From NCBI RefSeq assembly GCF_029910095.1, contig NZ_CP094526.1:8260501-8324500 (forward strand): a stretch of DNA of 64,000 nucleotides. Direction: 5' to 3'. Shown piece by piece: positions 47,159 to 56,375 of this stretch (position 1 is its first letter; each line of letters opens with the position of its first letter). Both the position numbers and the translations under genes were made by a program. The stretch is from Bradyrhizobium sp. ISRA464. GTDB taxonomy: Bacteria; Pseudomonadota; Alphaproteobacteria; Rhizobiales; Xanthobacteraceae. Below the pieces are notes generated by a model, which worked only from the letters and a program-made list of their open reading frames with translations, was not told the DNA's origin and ran no database searches.

Positions 47159-47287
47159 CACCTCTCCCGCTTGCGGGGGAGGTCGGATCGCATCGATAGA
47201 TGCGATCCGGGTGGGGGCTCCCTCCCACAGAGGGTGTCGATCGTGGAGCCACCCCCACCCCAACCCTCCCCCGCAAGCGGAGAGGGA
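47159..47287. repeat. Palindromic intergenic repeat (CTCTCCCGCTTGCGGGGGAG type)
   Basis: Outer arms CACCTCTCCCGCTTGCGGGG (47159) and CCCTCCCCCGCAAGCGGAGA (near 47265), the same arms as at 9294-9414. Inner stem GATCGCATC/GATGCGATC near 47186-47206. It lies between the solute-binding protein and the DUF1614 gene. Confidence 0.82.
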
Positions 47288-47419
47288 GCGCCTCTCCTTC
47301 GCGTCCGCCATCACCCAATCGCATCATCTCTAGGCGATCGCGGCGTGATGGACGTCCTTGTGATCGCTCCCCGAAACTCCCAACTAACAGGGTAGGGCCG
47401 AAACCAAACGGTCATACCG

Positions 47420-48130
47420 ATGGATTCGAACGTTCAGTATTTGCCGCTGACGCCGGGATTCTTTTCGATCCTGGTGTTGCTGGCCGTGGCGCTGGTGATC
47501 CTGATCCAGCTTCGCATCCTGAGATACGCCTATATGCGCCTCGGCGTCGGTCCGGGGGTCGCGTTGTTGCTGCTGTTCGGCTCGTTGATCGGCAGCTATT
47601 TCAACATTCCGATCACGGTGCTGTCCGGCCCGCCGGTGCGATCCGGTGAGATCGTCGACTTTTTCGGCATGCGCTATGTCGTGCCCTTCGTGGTGTCGCC
47701 CAGCACGATCCTCGCCGTGAATGTCGGCGGCGCGGTGATTCCCACCGTGATGTCCACCTACCTCGTCCTTCGCTATCAGCTCTGGCTCAGGGCCGCGATC
47801 GCCACCGCCGTCATCGCCTTCATTGTGCATGTCAGCGCCACGCCGGTGCAGGGAATGGGAATCGCCGTTCCCGTGTTCGTTCCCGTCATCGCGACCGCAA
47901 TCCTCGCCTTGCTGCTGTCCCGCGAATACGCAGCCCCCCTCGCCTATATTGGCGGCTCGATGGGAACGCTGCTCGGCGCCGATCTCTTGAACCTCGACAA
48001 GATAGGCAGCCTCGGTGCGCCGATCGCCTCGATCGGCGGAGCCGGCACGTTCGACGGCATTTTTCTGACCGGCATTCTGGCCGTGCTGCTCGCCGGGATC
48101 GTCGCACCGCCGAGCCCACGGCCGGCATAG
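47420..48130 (+). CDS. DUF1614 integral membrane protein
   Basis: Protein of 236 aa with about seven hydrophobic helices (PGFFSILVLLAVALVILIQL near residue 12, then segments around 45-65, 85-115, 122-140, 145-165, 172-190 and 212-230). Between them is RSGEIVDFFGMRYVVPFVVS, followed by VNVGGAVIPTVMS, which I associate with DUF1614. No function is known for the family. It stands alone, converging on the XRE-type gene 34 bp away. Confidence 0.78.
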   Translation: MDSNVQYLPLTPGFFSILVLLAVALVILIQLRILRYAYMRLGVGPGVALLLLFGSLIGSYFNIPITVLSGPPVRSGEIVDFFGMRYVVPFVVSPSTILAVNVGGAVIPTVMSTYLVLRYQLWLRAAIATAVIAFIVHVSATPVQGMGIAVPVFVPVIATAILALLLSREYAAPLAYIGGSMGTLLGADLLNLDKIGSLGAPIASIGGAGTFDGIFLTGILAVLLAGIVAPPSPRPA

Positions 48131-48164
48131 CCTCGCTTCCTCCGACGTCACTCGGCCTGATACT

Positions 48165-48935
48165 CTATCCAGACAGGAAGATCGCAAACGGCTCGTCGAT
48201 CGTCCGGCGCAAATGCTCGCGATAGACGTCGTAATTCGGATCGCCGGCCGACACCCGGCCGACGCTCGGATTGGGCACGTTCTTCGCCGGCAGGAACGCG
48301 ATCGGCGCCGCGATCGGCGTCAGCAGCGAGCCGCGGCCGGCGAGCAATGTCGTGATGATGCCGTACATCTCGCCGGTGATGCGCGGACGCGACACCGTGA
48401 TCAGGCGATGCTGTCCATGCCGGTTGGTGACCAGATAGACGAAGCCCGACTGATTGGGGACGGCGACCTCGCCGAACTGCGTGTAGGTGGCGTCGAGGCG
48501 CTCGCCCTCGCGGAAAGCCAGCGATGACGCCGCGGCGTCCCAGACAATTTCCGTGCGATAGGCGTAGACTGCGTCCTTCTCGCCGAATGACGGGCGCAGC
48601 GTGATGTAGATTCCTTCGATCCAGGTGACGGCGCGACGCGCATAAGCCCCCAACGCATCCGGCGCGATCTCGCCGTTCGCTTCGACCGCGGGGGGCGGGA
48701 GCGCGGCCTCCGGCAGCTTGCGCAGGGACACGCCGAGCGCCTGTTCGAGCCGCACGGTGGTCGCGAGCGTGAACGGGCGGCGACCGCCGAGCACCTTTTC
48801 CAGCGTGGAGAGGCTGAGCTTCGCCTCCTCGGCCAGCGTCTGCCGCGAGATGCGGCGGCGCGCGATTTCCTCGCGAATGGTCTCCGCCACCTGCCGGCTC
48901 TGCTCGGCGGAAAGCTGCTTGTCCGGCGTCGGCAT
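48165..48935 (-). CDS. XRE/HTH-type regulator with unknown C-terminal domain
   Basis: Protein of 256 aa. The N-terminal helix-turn-helix covers about residues 14-75 (RRRISRQTLAEEAKLSLSTL, EKVLGGRRPFTLATTVRLEQ, ALGVSL). The remaining 170 residues (YARRAVTWIEGIYITLRPSF, RITGEMYGIITTLLAGRGSL) look like a sensing domain I do not recognise. It is divergent from the sortase-substrate gene with 200 bp between, so it is a candidate regulator of that system. That link is positional only. Confidence 0.8.
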   Translation of the reverse strand: MPTPDKQLSAEQSRQVAETIREEIARRRISRQTLAEEAKLSLSTLEKVLGGRRPFTLATTVRLEQALGVSLRKLPEAALPPPAVEANGEIAPDALGAYARRAVTWIEGIYITLRPSFGEKDAVYAYRTEIVWDAAASSLAFREGERLDATYTQFGEVAVPNQSGFVYLVTNRHGQHRLITVSRPRITGEMYGIITTLLAGRGSLLTPIAAPIAFLPAKNVPNPSVGRVSAGDPNYDVYREHLRRTIDEPFAIFLSG

Positions 48936-49135
48936 CGAAGCCCCTTGCGCGATTCCCTTATCGATTTGCGCAGTCTAGCAGACCGGACAATCCATCACAA
49001 AACCGCACGAACCCGCCGCGGCCATCGGCGGACCGCGCCGAACCGCGGCCAATCATTACCGATCATTCTGCTCGCGCCAGAGCCCCCGTTCTCCATGATT
49101 GCGAGGCAGCGAAAACCTCGCTCGGAGTGATGAAA

Positions 49136-51408
49136 ATGACGATTTGCGATGTAAGTGAGAGCAGCCAGCGGATGCGGCTGTCGCGCAGGATGCGCATCCT
49201 GCTGTTCTTCCTGGTGGAAGGCGTGGCCGCGCTGGTGATCGGCTTTACGGCGCTTTTCCTGAGCTTCGATCCGGTGTGGTCGGCGGAGCAGCCACAGCAG
49301 GCCGCGTTGCGGCCGGCCGACGCACGCTCCGGCTCGCTGCTGCTCAAGACCGACGACGGCTATGCGGACGCGGCGCGGCTCGGCATCGATGTCGATCTCA
49401 CGGTGTCGGGCCCGACGGTGCGCGCCCGCGTTACCCAGCTCTTCCGCAACCCGACACAAAGCTGGATGGAGGCGACCTATGTCTATCCGCTGCCGGCCGG
49501 CAGCGCCGTCGACACGCTAAAGATGGTGGTCGGCAACCACGTCGTGGTCGGCGACATCAAGGAGCGGCACAGGCCCGCGCCATCTACGAACAGGCTCGCT
49601 CGAGCGGCCAGAAGGCCGCGCTCACCGAACAGGAGCGGCCGAACATCTTCACCAACTCGGTCGCCAATATCGGTCCCGGCGAGACCGTGCTGGTGCAGAT
49701 CGAATATCAGGAGCCGGTGCAGCAGAACGGCAACGAGTTCTCGCTGCGGGTGCCGATGGTGGTCGGCCCGCGCTACAATCCGCAGCTGGTGGTGCAGAGC
49801 GTCGACCTCCGTGCCGATGGCAGCGGCTGGGGCACGACTGCCACCGATCCGGTCCCGGATCGCGACCGCATCTCGCCGCCGGTGCTCGACCCCGCCGACA
49901 ATGCCCCGATCAATCCGACCAACATCACGGTGCACCTGCAAGCCGGCTTCGCGCTCGACGAGGTGAAGAGCCACTTTCACAAGGTCAACATCGAGAGCCC
50001 CGACAGCACCACGCGCATCATCAAACTGGCAGAAGGCCCGGTGCCGGCGGATCGCGACTTCGAGCTGACCTGGAAACCGGCCGCCGAAAAGGCGCCGTCG
50101 GTCGGATTGTTCCGCGAGCATGTCGGCAATTCCGACTACCTGCTGGCCTTCGTCACCCCGCCCTCGGTCGAGCAGGCGAGCGAGAAGCCGCTGTCGCGCG
50201 AAGTGATCTTCGTGATCGACAACTCCGGCTCGATGGGCGGCACCTCGATCATCCAGGCCAAGGCAAGCCTGCTGTACGCGCTCGGCCGCCTGCAGCCGAC
50301 CGATCGCTTCAACGTGATCCGCTTCGACGACACCATGGACGTGCTGTTTCCGACGCCGGTGGCCGCAACGAGCGGCAACATCGCCAATGCGACGTCGTTC
50401 GTCAGCGCTCTGCAGGCCCGCGGCGGCACCGAGATGTTGCCGGCGATGCGCGCGGCGCTTTCCGACACCAACCGTGACGACGCCAGCTATGTCCGCCAGG
50501 TCGTGTTCCTGACCGACGGCGCTGTCGGCAACGAGCAGCAATTGTTCGAGACAGTCAGTGCGCTGCGCGGACGCTCGCGGGTCTTCATGGTCGGCATCGG
50601 CTCGGCGCCCAACACCTATCTGATGACGCGCGCCGCCGAGCTCGGCCGCGGCGCCTTCACCCATATCGGTTCGGTCGAGCAGGTCGAGGAGCGCATGCGC
50701 AGCCTGTTCGCCAAGCTGGAGAATCCGGCGGTGACCAACCTGTCCGCAAAATTCTCCGAGGCGACCGCCGATCTGACGCCGTCGGCGATCCCGGACGTCT
50801 ATCGTGACGAACCGCTGGTGCTTGCCGCCAAGCTCGATAAGCTCGCCGGCTCGATCGAGATCAAGGGCCGCATCGGCGACCGCCCGTGGAGCGTGACGCT
50901 GCCGCTCGCGAATGCCGCCGAAGGCAAGGGCCTCTCGAAGCTGTGGGCGCGCCGCAAGATCGCGGATGCCGAGGTCGCGCGGACCACGCGCCAGGTGAGC
51001 CCTGAGGACGCGGACAAGACGATCCTGGCGCTGGCGCTGGCGCATCAGCTCGTCACGCGGCTCACCAGCCTCGTCGCAGTCGACAAGACGCCGAGCCGTC
51101 CCGAGGGCGAACCGCTGAAGCTCGCCGAGCTGCCGCTCAACCTGCCCGCCGGCTGGGACTTCGCCAAGGTGTTCGGCGAGCGTCCGCGTGCACCATTGGC
51201 TCCGACCGAACGCCGCGCCGACGCGGGCGATGGCAAGGTACAACTTGCGGCGCTGAAGCGGCCGATGCCGGTCGTGACCACGGCACCCACGATCCAGCTG
51301 CCGAAGACCGCGACCGACGCCGAGCTGAAGATGATCGCGGGCGTGATCCTGCTCACGGTCAGCCTGCTCATGCTGGTGTTCAACCGGCGTCAGACGTCGC
51401 CCAACTGA
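49136..51408 (+). pseudogene. Sortase-target VIT/VWA surface protein, interrupted by a frameshift
   Basis: Would encode about 757 aa. Frame 1 (49136 to about 49570) gives a membrane anchor (LLFFLVEGVAALVIGFTALF) and the start of a VIT domain ending VVVGDIKERH. Frame 2 (about 49572-51408) resumes with ARAIYEQARSSGQKAALTEQ and completes the VIT domain, a VWA domain with the MIDAS DNSGSMGG, and a C-terminal LPKTATD sorting signal (51298-51318) followed by a helix and an RR tail. Loss of one base near 49567-49573 (between H and A of an expected ERHEARAIYE) explains the break. This matches the proteobacterial sortase-target family, and the sortase gene follows. ATG 49136 has GGAG 8 bases upstream. 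Real lesion or sequencing error is undecided. Confidence 0.85.
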
Positions 51409-51452
51409 CGCCGGATGAAAGGAGGAGGTGCCCCCGACCTCCTCTTTCAAAA

Positions 51453-51493
51453 GCGCGCGCGGCCTCCCACCCGTCCCCAAGGGCCGCGCGCGC
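51453..51493 (+). terminator. GC-rich hairpin after the sortase-target gene
   Basis: GCGCGCGCGGCC (51453-51464) pairs perfectly with GGCCGCGCGCGC (51482-51493); CACTTTT follows. A smaller hairpin GAGGAGGT/ACCTCCTC lies just before (about 51422-51444). Together they probably end the transcript, separating the target gene from the sortase gene. Confidence 0.55.
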
Positions 51494-51511
51494 CACTTTT
51501 ACCCAAGCTGT

Positions 51512-51593
51512 TATTGCGAGCGAAGCGAAGCAATCCATGTCAACGCGCCAGGATAGGATGGATTGCTTCGTCGCTTCGCTCCTCGCAATGACG
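51512..51593. repeat. Palindromic repeat (ATTGCGAGCGAAGC type), second copy
   Basis: ATTGCGAGCGAAGCGAAGCA (51513) faces GCTTCGCTCCTCGCAATGAC (51573); the family is the same as at 30546-30632. It ends 10 bases before the sortase start codon. The bases just after it (GGGAG, 51593-51597) act as the sortase ribosome-binding site. Confidence 0.85.
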
Positions 51594-51603
51594 GGAGCAA
51601 GCA

Positions 51604-52173
51604 ATGCCCCGCTTCATCGCCCCCGCAGTCTTCGCCCTCATCGGCCTGATCCTGTTCGGCCAGGGCGCCTACATCCACGCTAAGGCGCTGCTCGCGCAGG
51701 TGCTGCTGGAGCGCGCGCTTGCAAGGACGATCGCCACCGGGCATCCCGTGAAGCCGTGGAGCTGGGCCGACACTTGGCCGGTTGCCCGCATCGAGGTGAA
51801 GCGCCTTCACGGCTCCGCGATCGCGCTGGCCGGCAGCAGCGGCCAGGCGCTGGCCTTCGGTCCTGGCCACCTCGAGCAGACGGTCGACGCCGGCGAGCGC
51901 GGCGTCGCGGTTTATTCCGCGCATCGCGACACCCATTTCCGCTTCCTGAAGGATGTCGCTGTTGGTGACGAGATCGATGTCACAAGAAGCGATGGCAGGA
52001 CGTTCCGCTATCGGGCCGATCGCACCGCCGTCGTCCGCTTCGACCAGTCCGGCATCGATCCCCTGACGGATCAATATGAGCTGGTGCTGTCGACCTGCTG
52101 GCCGTTCGACGCGTTGTCCTCGGGCCCGGAACGCTATCTGCTGCACGCCACCCTGATTGAACCGGGCTCCTGA
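51604..52173 (+). CDS. Class GN (Gram-negative) sortase
   Basis: Membrane-anchored transpeptidase of 189 aa. An N-terminal helix (residues 4-22) is followed by PWSWADTWPVARI (51-63), a motif I associate with proteobacterial sortases. The catalytic residues are visible: His107 in YSAHRDTHF, Cys165 in LSTCWPFDA and Arg177 in GPERYLLHA. It would cut LPxT-type signals and attach the protein to an amine nucleophile. Its presumed substrate, with an LPKTATD signal, is the gene just upstream. The size is normal for the class and all active-site residues are intact even though the substrate gene is frameshifted here. Confidence 0.92.
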   Translation: MPRFIAPAVFALIGLILFGQGAYIHAKALLAQVLLERALARTIATGHPVKPWSWADTWPVARIEVKRLHGSAIALAGSSGQALAFGPGHLEQTVDAGERGVAVYSAHRDTHFRFLKDVAVGDEIDVTRSDGRTFRYRADRTAVVRFDQSGIDPLTDQYELVLSTCWPFDALSSGPERYLLHATLIEPGS

Positions 52174-52344
52174 TGCAGTCCATGAATTTTGCGTCTGCCG
52201 GGATATCGCATGCGATGCCCTGATTTGCGCTGGCGTGAGTTGCCACGCCCCTCTTCCCTGCGCCATAAGAACAATGAAAAATCCTGGCCGGCGGCGATCG
52301 ACCGCCGGCCAGAGGAAACAAAGACAAGGATAAGGGCAGGCTCC

Positions 52345-54567
52345 ATGGAAGCTTTCGCAAGCACCGCGTCTCATCCCTCCACCAAATGGACGCCGCCCAT
52401 TGATGCCAGCGACATCGTCAAGAGCATTCATGCGATGCTGCACCCGCGCAACATCGTGCTGGTTGGCGCCACCGACAAGCCGGGCAATTATGCCGAGCGG
52501 ATCTGGAACAACCTGATCAAGTACAAATATGCCGGCGGCCTGTTCCCGATCAACGCCAAGCGCGAAACGATCTGGGGCGTCACCTGCTACAAGGACTTTG
52601 CCAGCCTCCCCGAAAAGCCTGACCATGTGCTGGTGCTGGTGCCGGCACGCTTTGCGGTGCAGGTCATCCGCGACGCGGCCGCGGCCGGCGCGCGCTCGGC
52701 GACCATCGTCACCTCGGGCTTTAGCGAACTACAGGACGAGGAGAGCCAGCGGCTCGCGGTCGAGCTGAAGCAGGCGATCGAGGAGACCGGGCTCGCGGTC
52801 ACCGGCCCGAACTGCCTCGGTAACCTAAGCGCCGGCGAGAACCTGTTCACCAATATCGACGACCGCATCGTCACCATGGAGCAGGGCCCGGTCGCCGTCG
52901 CCGGCCAATCCGGCGCGATCGTGATGGCGATCCGCCAGGCACTGGAGGATCGCGGCGTCGGCGTCGGCTACATGGTCACGACGGGCAACGAATCCGGGCT
53001 CGAGACGCCCGACCTGATGGCCTATTTCGCCGCCGATCCGAGCATCCGCGTCATCGTGGTCTATCTCGAAGGCGTCCGGAACACGAAGGTGTTCCGGGAC
53101 GCCTGCAAGGCGGCGCGCGCCGCGGGCAAGCCGGTGATCGCGCTCAAACTCGGCGCATCCGAAGGCGGCCGGGCCGCTGCGATGGCCCACACCGGCGCAC
53201 TCGCCGGCTCGATCGAGACATTCGACGCGATCTCGACCCGTGAAGGCGTGATCCGCGTGCGCGGCCTGGACGAGCTGATCGAGACCACGGAGTGCTTCGT
53301 CCATGCCGATCCGCCGAAAGGCAATCGCCTCGCGGCGGTGTCGCTGTCGGGCGGCAAGCGCGGCCTGCTGATCGACGCCTTCTATTCCGCCGGCCTGAAT
53401 TTCGCGCCGCTGGGCCCCAATGCCAGCGAGCAGCTGGCAAAAATGCTCGGCCCCGGCAGCATCGTCGGCAACCCGCTCGATGCCGGCTTTGCCGCGGTGG
53501 TCGATCCGTCCGTCTACATGAAGTCGATCAAGATCATGATCGACGATCCCGACACCGATATCGTCATCATCGATGCCGAGCTGCCGAAGGCGCCGCACGA
53601 GCTGCGCGAGCGTAACCTTCGCATCGTCAACGAGATGGCGGGCCAGGCCAACAAGCCGGTGATCTATATCAGCGCGATGTCGATCGGCTTCACCGAGTTC
53701 ACCAAGGGACTGCGCAAGAGCCTGCCCAATATCGCGGTGCTGCAGGGCCTCGACCGCGCAGTCGGCGCCATCAAGTCGCTAATCGACTATGCCGGCCTGC
53801 GCAGGGAGGTGCCCGACGTCGTGTCGAGCTCGAAGCCTTCGGCGCGTGCTCTGCTGGAAAAGACGCTGAAGGCCGCCGACGGCGCCGCCGCGCTCGACGA
53901 GGTCGCATCGAAGAAGCTGCTCAAGGCCTATGGCATTCCGATCTCGAAGGAAGAGGTCGCGCAGACCGCGGCGGACGCCGTGAAGATCGCCAACACAATC
54001 GGCTTTCCGGTGGTCGCAAAGGTGGTCAGCCCTGACATCCTGCACAAGTCCGACATCGGCGGCGTGGTGCTCAACCTGAACAGCGCGGCCGAAGTGAAGA
54101 AGGCCTTCAACGACATCACCGCGCGGGTGAAGAAGCTGAAGGGCAAGCCGAAGCTCGAGGGCATTCTGATCGCGCAGCAGGTCAAGGCCGACCTTGAGCT
54201 CGTGGTCGGCGCCTCGCTCGATGCCGAGATGGGCCCCGTGGTGCTGTTCGGCACCGGCGGCATCGACATCGAGCTGATGAAGGACGTCGCGCTCGCCGGC
54301 GCGCCGCTCGACGCGGCCGAAGCGAAAGAGCTGATCGCGAAGACCAAGGCCGGCGTCAAGCTCAGGGGTTATCGCGGCAAGCCCGCGTTGCACGAAGCAT
54401 CGGTGGTGAAGGCGCTGGTCGGCCTCTCCAACCTGATGGCGGACGCCGATGGCCGCATCGCCTCGATCGACGTCAATCCCTTCCTGATCAACACCAGGCT
54501 CGGCGTCGCCGTCGACGGCCTGATCGTGCTGAACAACGCCGCGGCGAAGAAGGCGGCGGAGCATTGA
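52345..54567 (+). CDS. ADP-forming acyl-CoA synthetase (acetate-CoA ligase-type, fused alpha/beta)
   Basis: Single-chain NDP-forming acyl-CoA synthetase of 740 aa. It has a CoA-binding domain (MLHPRNIVLVGATDKPGNYA, residues about 31-50) and ligase-CoA domains with the phospho-histidine loop AAMAHTGALAGS. The C-terminal ATP-grasp domain shows KLLKAYGIPISKEEVAQTAA, GFPVVAKVVSPDILHKSDIG, and IDVNPFLI. No GNAT acetyltransferase domain is attached, unlike PatZ. ATG 52345 is the start that opens into the domain; the frame upstream is not protein-like. It converts an acyl-CoA plus ADP to the acid plus ATP, or the reverse. Monocistronic; substrate unknown. Confidence 0.9.
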   Translation: MEAFASTASHPSTKWTPPIDASDIVKSIHAMLHPRNIVLVGATDKPGNYAERIWNNLIKYKYAGGLFPINAKRETIWGVTCYKDFASLPEKPDHVLVLVPARFAVQVIRDAAAAGARSATIVTSGFSELQDEESQRLAVELKQAIEETGLAVTGPNCLGNLSAGENLFTNIDDRIVTMEQGPVAVAGQSGAIVMAIRQALEDRGVGVGYMVTTGNESGLETPDLMAYFAADPSIRVIVVYLEGVRNTKVFRDACKAARAAGKPVIALKLGASEGGRAAAMAHTGALAGSIETFDAISTREGVIRVRGLDELIETTECFVHADPPKGNRLAAVSLSGGKRGLLIDAFYSAGLNFAPLGPNASEQLAKMLGPGSIVGNPLDAGFAAVVDPSVYMKSIKIMIDDPDTDIVIIDAELPKAPHELRERNLRIVNEMAGQANKPVIYISAMSIGFTEFTKGLRKSLPNIAVLQGLDRAVGAIKSLIDYAGLRREVPDVVSSSKPSARALLEKTLKAADGAAALDEVASKKLLKAYGIPISKEEVAQTAADAVKIANTIGFPVVAKVVSPDILHKSDIGGVVLNLNSAAEVKKAFNDITARVKKLKGKPKLEGILIAQQVKADLELVVGASLDAEMGPVVLFGTGGIDIELMKDVALAGAPLDAAEAKELIAKTKAGVKLRGYRGKPALHEASVVKALVGLSNLMADADGRIASIDVNPFLINTRLGVAVDGLIVLNNAAAKKAAEH

Positions 54568-54640
54568 TCATCAAAGATTCGAATCTCTTGCGATGGATCG
54601 CCGGGTCAAGCCCGGCGATGACAATCGCTGTCAGGAGATC

Positions 54641-54727
54641 GTAGGGTGGGCAAAGGCGCTCTTGCGCCGTGCCCACCATCCTTGCACGGCTCGTGAGGGT
54701 GGGCACGCTGCGCTTTGCCCACCCTAC
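54641..54727. repeat. Palindromic repeat (GTAGGGTGGGCAAAGGCGC type)
   Basis: GTAGGGTGGGCAAAGGCGCT (54641) faces GCGCTTTGCCCACCCTAC (54710), with GGTGGGCAC/GTGCCCACC inside. A separate small hairpin CGCCGGGTCAAGCCCGGCG lies just before (54599-54617). Together they fill the gap between the convergent synthetase and protease genes. Confidence 0.8.
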
Positions 54728-54739
54728 GACATCACTGCG

Positions 54740-55501
54740 CTAGAAGCTCGCCCCCCACTGCCGCGCGGTTTGCATGACCCAGTCGCGGTAGATCGTCAGT
54801 GGCGTGACGCCGGTGATGCCGCCGCAGCCGGCAGTGCCGTTCGGCCCGGTCGACCAGCTCACCACGCCGACGATTGCGGGCCCGCTCTGCTTGTCCTCGA
54901 ACACCGGCGCGCCGGAATCGCCGGTGCAGGCGCCGAGCCCGTCGCGCATGCCCTGCCCGACCGGATCGACCAGGCGAATCTGCAGCGTGCCGGGCTTGCC
55001 GCTCGCGATCAGCCCGGCGACGCGGATGGTGCCGCCGCTCTTGCCGTCGCCGCGCACGGTGACGCCGACACCGGCGATCGTGAAGCGACCGCCGACCTGG
55101 ATCGGGATGTTGGGCATGCCGAGGGCAGCCGGCGCCTTGCCGGCCACCGGTGCCGCGAGCTGCAGCAGCGCGACATCGGCGGTCGCGGCATGATTGAGCA
55201 TCGCCTGCATCCGAAAGCCCGGATGGATCGTCACCGTCCTGACGTCCTGCAGCCTCGGCTGCCGGTCCCCTCCATACTCGACGATCTTGTAGTCGGCGCC
55301 GGGCTGCACGCAATGCGCCGCGGTCAGCACGACCTTCGGTGCGATCAGCGCGCCGGTGCAGAAATTGCCGCGCGAGCCGACGATGGTGACGACGGAGCGT
55401 GCGACGCCCCCTGTCGACGGTGCGCCGCCACCGACGATGGCGAGCGCAGGAGCGGAGGCGAGCGACAGCGTGGCTGCAAGGATCAAGCGAGGTATTTTCA
55501 T
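54740..55501 (-). CDS. Secreted trypsin-like serine protease (S1 family)
   Basis: Protein of 253 aa with a Sec signal peptide (MKIPRLILAATLSLASAPAL-A) followed directly by IVGGG, the normal new N-terminus of trypsin-type enzymes. The catalytic triad is visible: His in VVLTAAHC, Asp in TADVALLQL, Ser in ACTGDSGAPV. Cysteines fit two or three disulfides. ATG 55501 gives the signal peptide; an upstream ATG (55531) is possible. Divergent from the HAD gene. Target proteins unknown. Confidence 0.9.
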   Translation of the reverse strand: MKIPRLILAATLSLASAPALAIVGGGAPSTGGVARSVVTIVGSRGNFCTGALIAPKVVLTAAHCVQPGADYKIVEYGGDRQPRLQDVRTVTIHPGFRMQAMLNHAATADVALLQLAAPVAGKAPAALGMPNIPIQVGGRFTIAGVGVTVRGDGKSGGTIRVAGLIASGKPGTLQIRLVDPVGQGMRDGLGACTGDSGAPVFEDKQSGPAIVGVVSWSTGPNGTAGCGGITGVTPLTIYRDWVMQTARQWGASF

Positions 55502-55613
55502 GGGCGCAGCAATAGCCTGAGCCGTCCTCATCGCCAAGCCGGATCGGGCTGGTCCCGATCCCCGATCCGTGTTAGCCGCTGCCCCATGCAATGCAGCATT
55601 GGGCAGGAAAGCG

Positions 55614-56246
55614 ATGATTGAAGCAGTGATCTGGGATTTCGGCGGCGTCTTGACCACCTCGCCGTTCGAGGCGTTTGCACGCTACGAGACCGAGCGCGGG
55701 TTGCCGATCGACATCATCCGCCGCACCAACGCCGCCAATCATCTCGAGAACGCCTGGGCCAAATTCGAGCGCGCCGAGATCGATGCCGAGACCTTCGACA
55801 GACTGTTCGCCGTGGAATCGAAAGCGCTCGGCGCCGAGGTGCGGGGCAAGGACGTGCTGCCGCTGCTCTCCGGCGACCTGCGCCCCGAGATGGTCGAAGC
55901 GCTGAAGCGCATCAAGGCGAAATTCAAGACCGGATGCATCACCAACAATCTGCCGTCGAACGCGATCGGCAGTCACAGCGGGCGCACGCTCTATGTCGCC
56001 GAAGTGATGGCGCTGTTCAACCACGTCATCGAGTCCGCCAAGATCGGCCTGCGCAAGCCCGATCCGCGCATCTACCGGATGATGGTGGAGACTCTGCAGG
56101 TGAACCCGAAGAACTGCGTCTATCTCGACGACCTCGGCGTCAACCTGAAGCCGGCGCGGGAGATGGGCATGACCACGATCAAGGTGCTGAACGCTGCGCA
56201 GGCGATCGGCGAGCTCGAGGCCGCGACCGGCCTCACGCTGAGGTGA
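55614..56246 (+). CDS. HAD-superfamily hydrolase (subfamily IA, ACAD10/epoxide-hydrolase N-terminal type)
   Basis: Phosphatase-like protein of 210 aa. Motif I is VIWDFGGVLT (nucleophilic Asp at residue 8; the usual second Asp is replaced by Gly). Motif II is in GCITNN, motif III the Lys in RKPDPRIYR and motif IV YLDDLGVNLKPA. This layout matches the HAD domain found at the N-terminus of ACAD10 and soluble epoxide hydrolase. Loss of the second motif I Asp is common in this branch and suggests altered or phosphomonoester-specific chemistry. ATG 55614 is preceded by CAGGAAA. Substrate unknown. Confidence 0.88.
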   Translation: MIEAVIWDFGGVLTTSPFEAFARYETERGLPIDIIRRTNAANHLENAWAKFERAEIDAETFDRLFAVESKALGAEVRGKDVLPLLSGDLRPEMVEALKRIKAKFKTGCITNNLPSNAIGSHSGRTLYVAEVMALFNHVIESAKIGLRKPDPRIYRMMVETLQVNPKNCVYLDDLGVNLKPAREMGMTTIKVLNAAQAIGELEAATGLTLR

Positions 56247-56375
56247 AGCGGGCTTCGCACGCATTCACCGCGCATTCAGGCACCCGCTTTTAATTGTCGG
56301 CCTCCTTTCCTGGTCTGGCATGACCTTTCGGACAACCGGTTTCCACGTGTCCGAAGCATGCTTGTGGAGGCACCA

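Noticed and set aside
49483..51480. 665-codon open frame on the minus strand
   Set aside because: Antisense to the VIT/VWA gene; the sense strand shows MIDAS and sorting signal, so the minus frame is a shadow.
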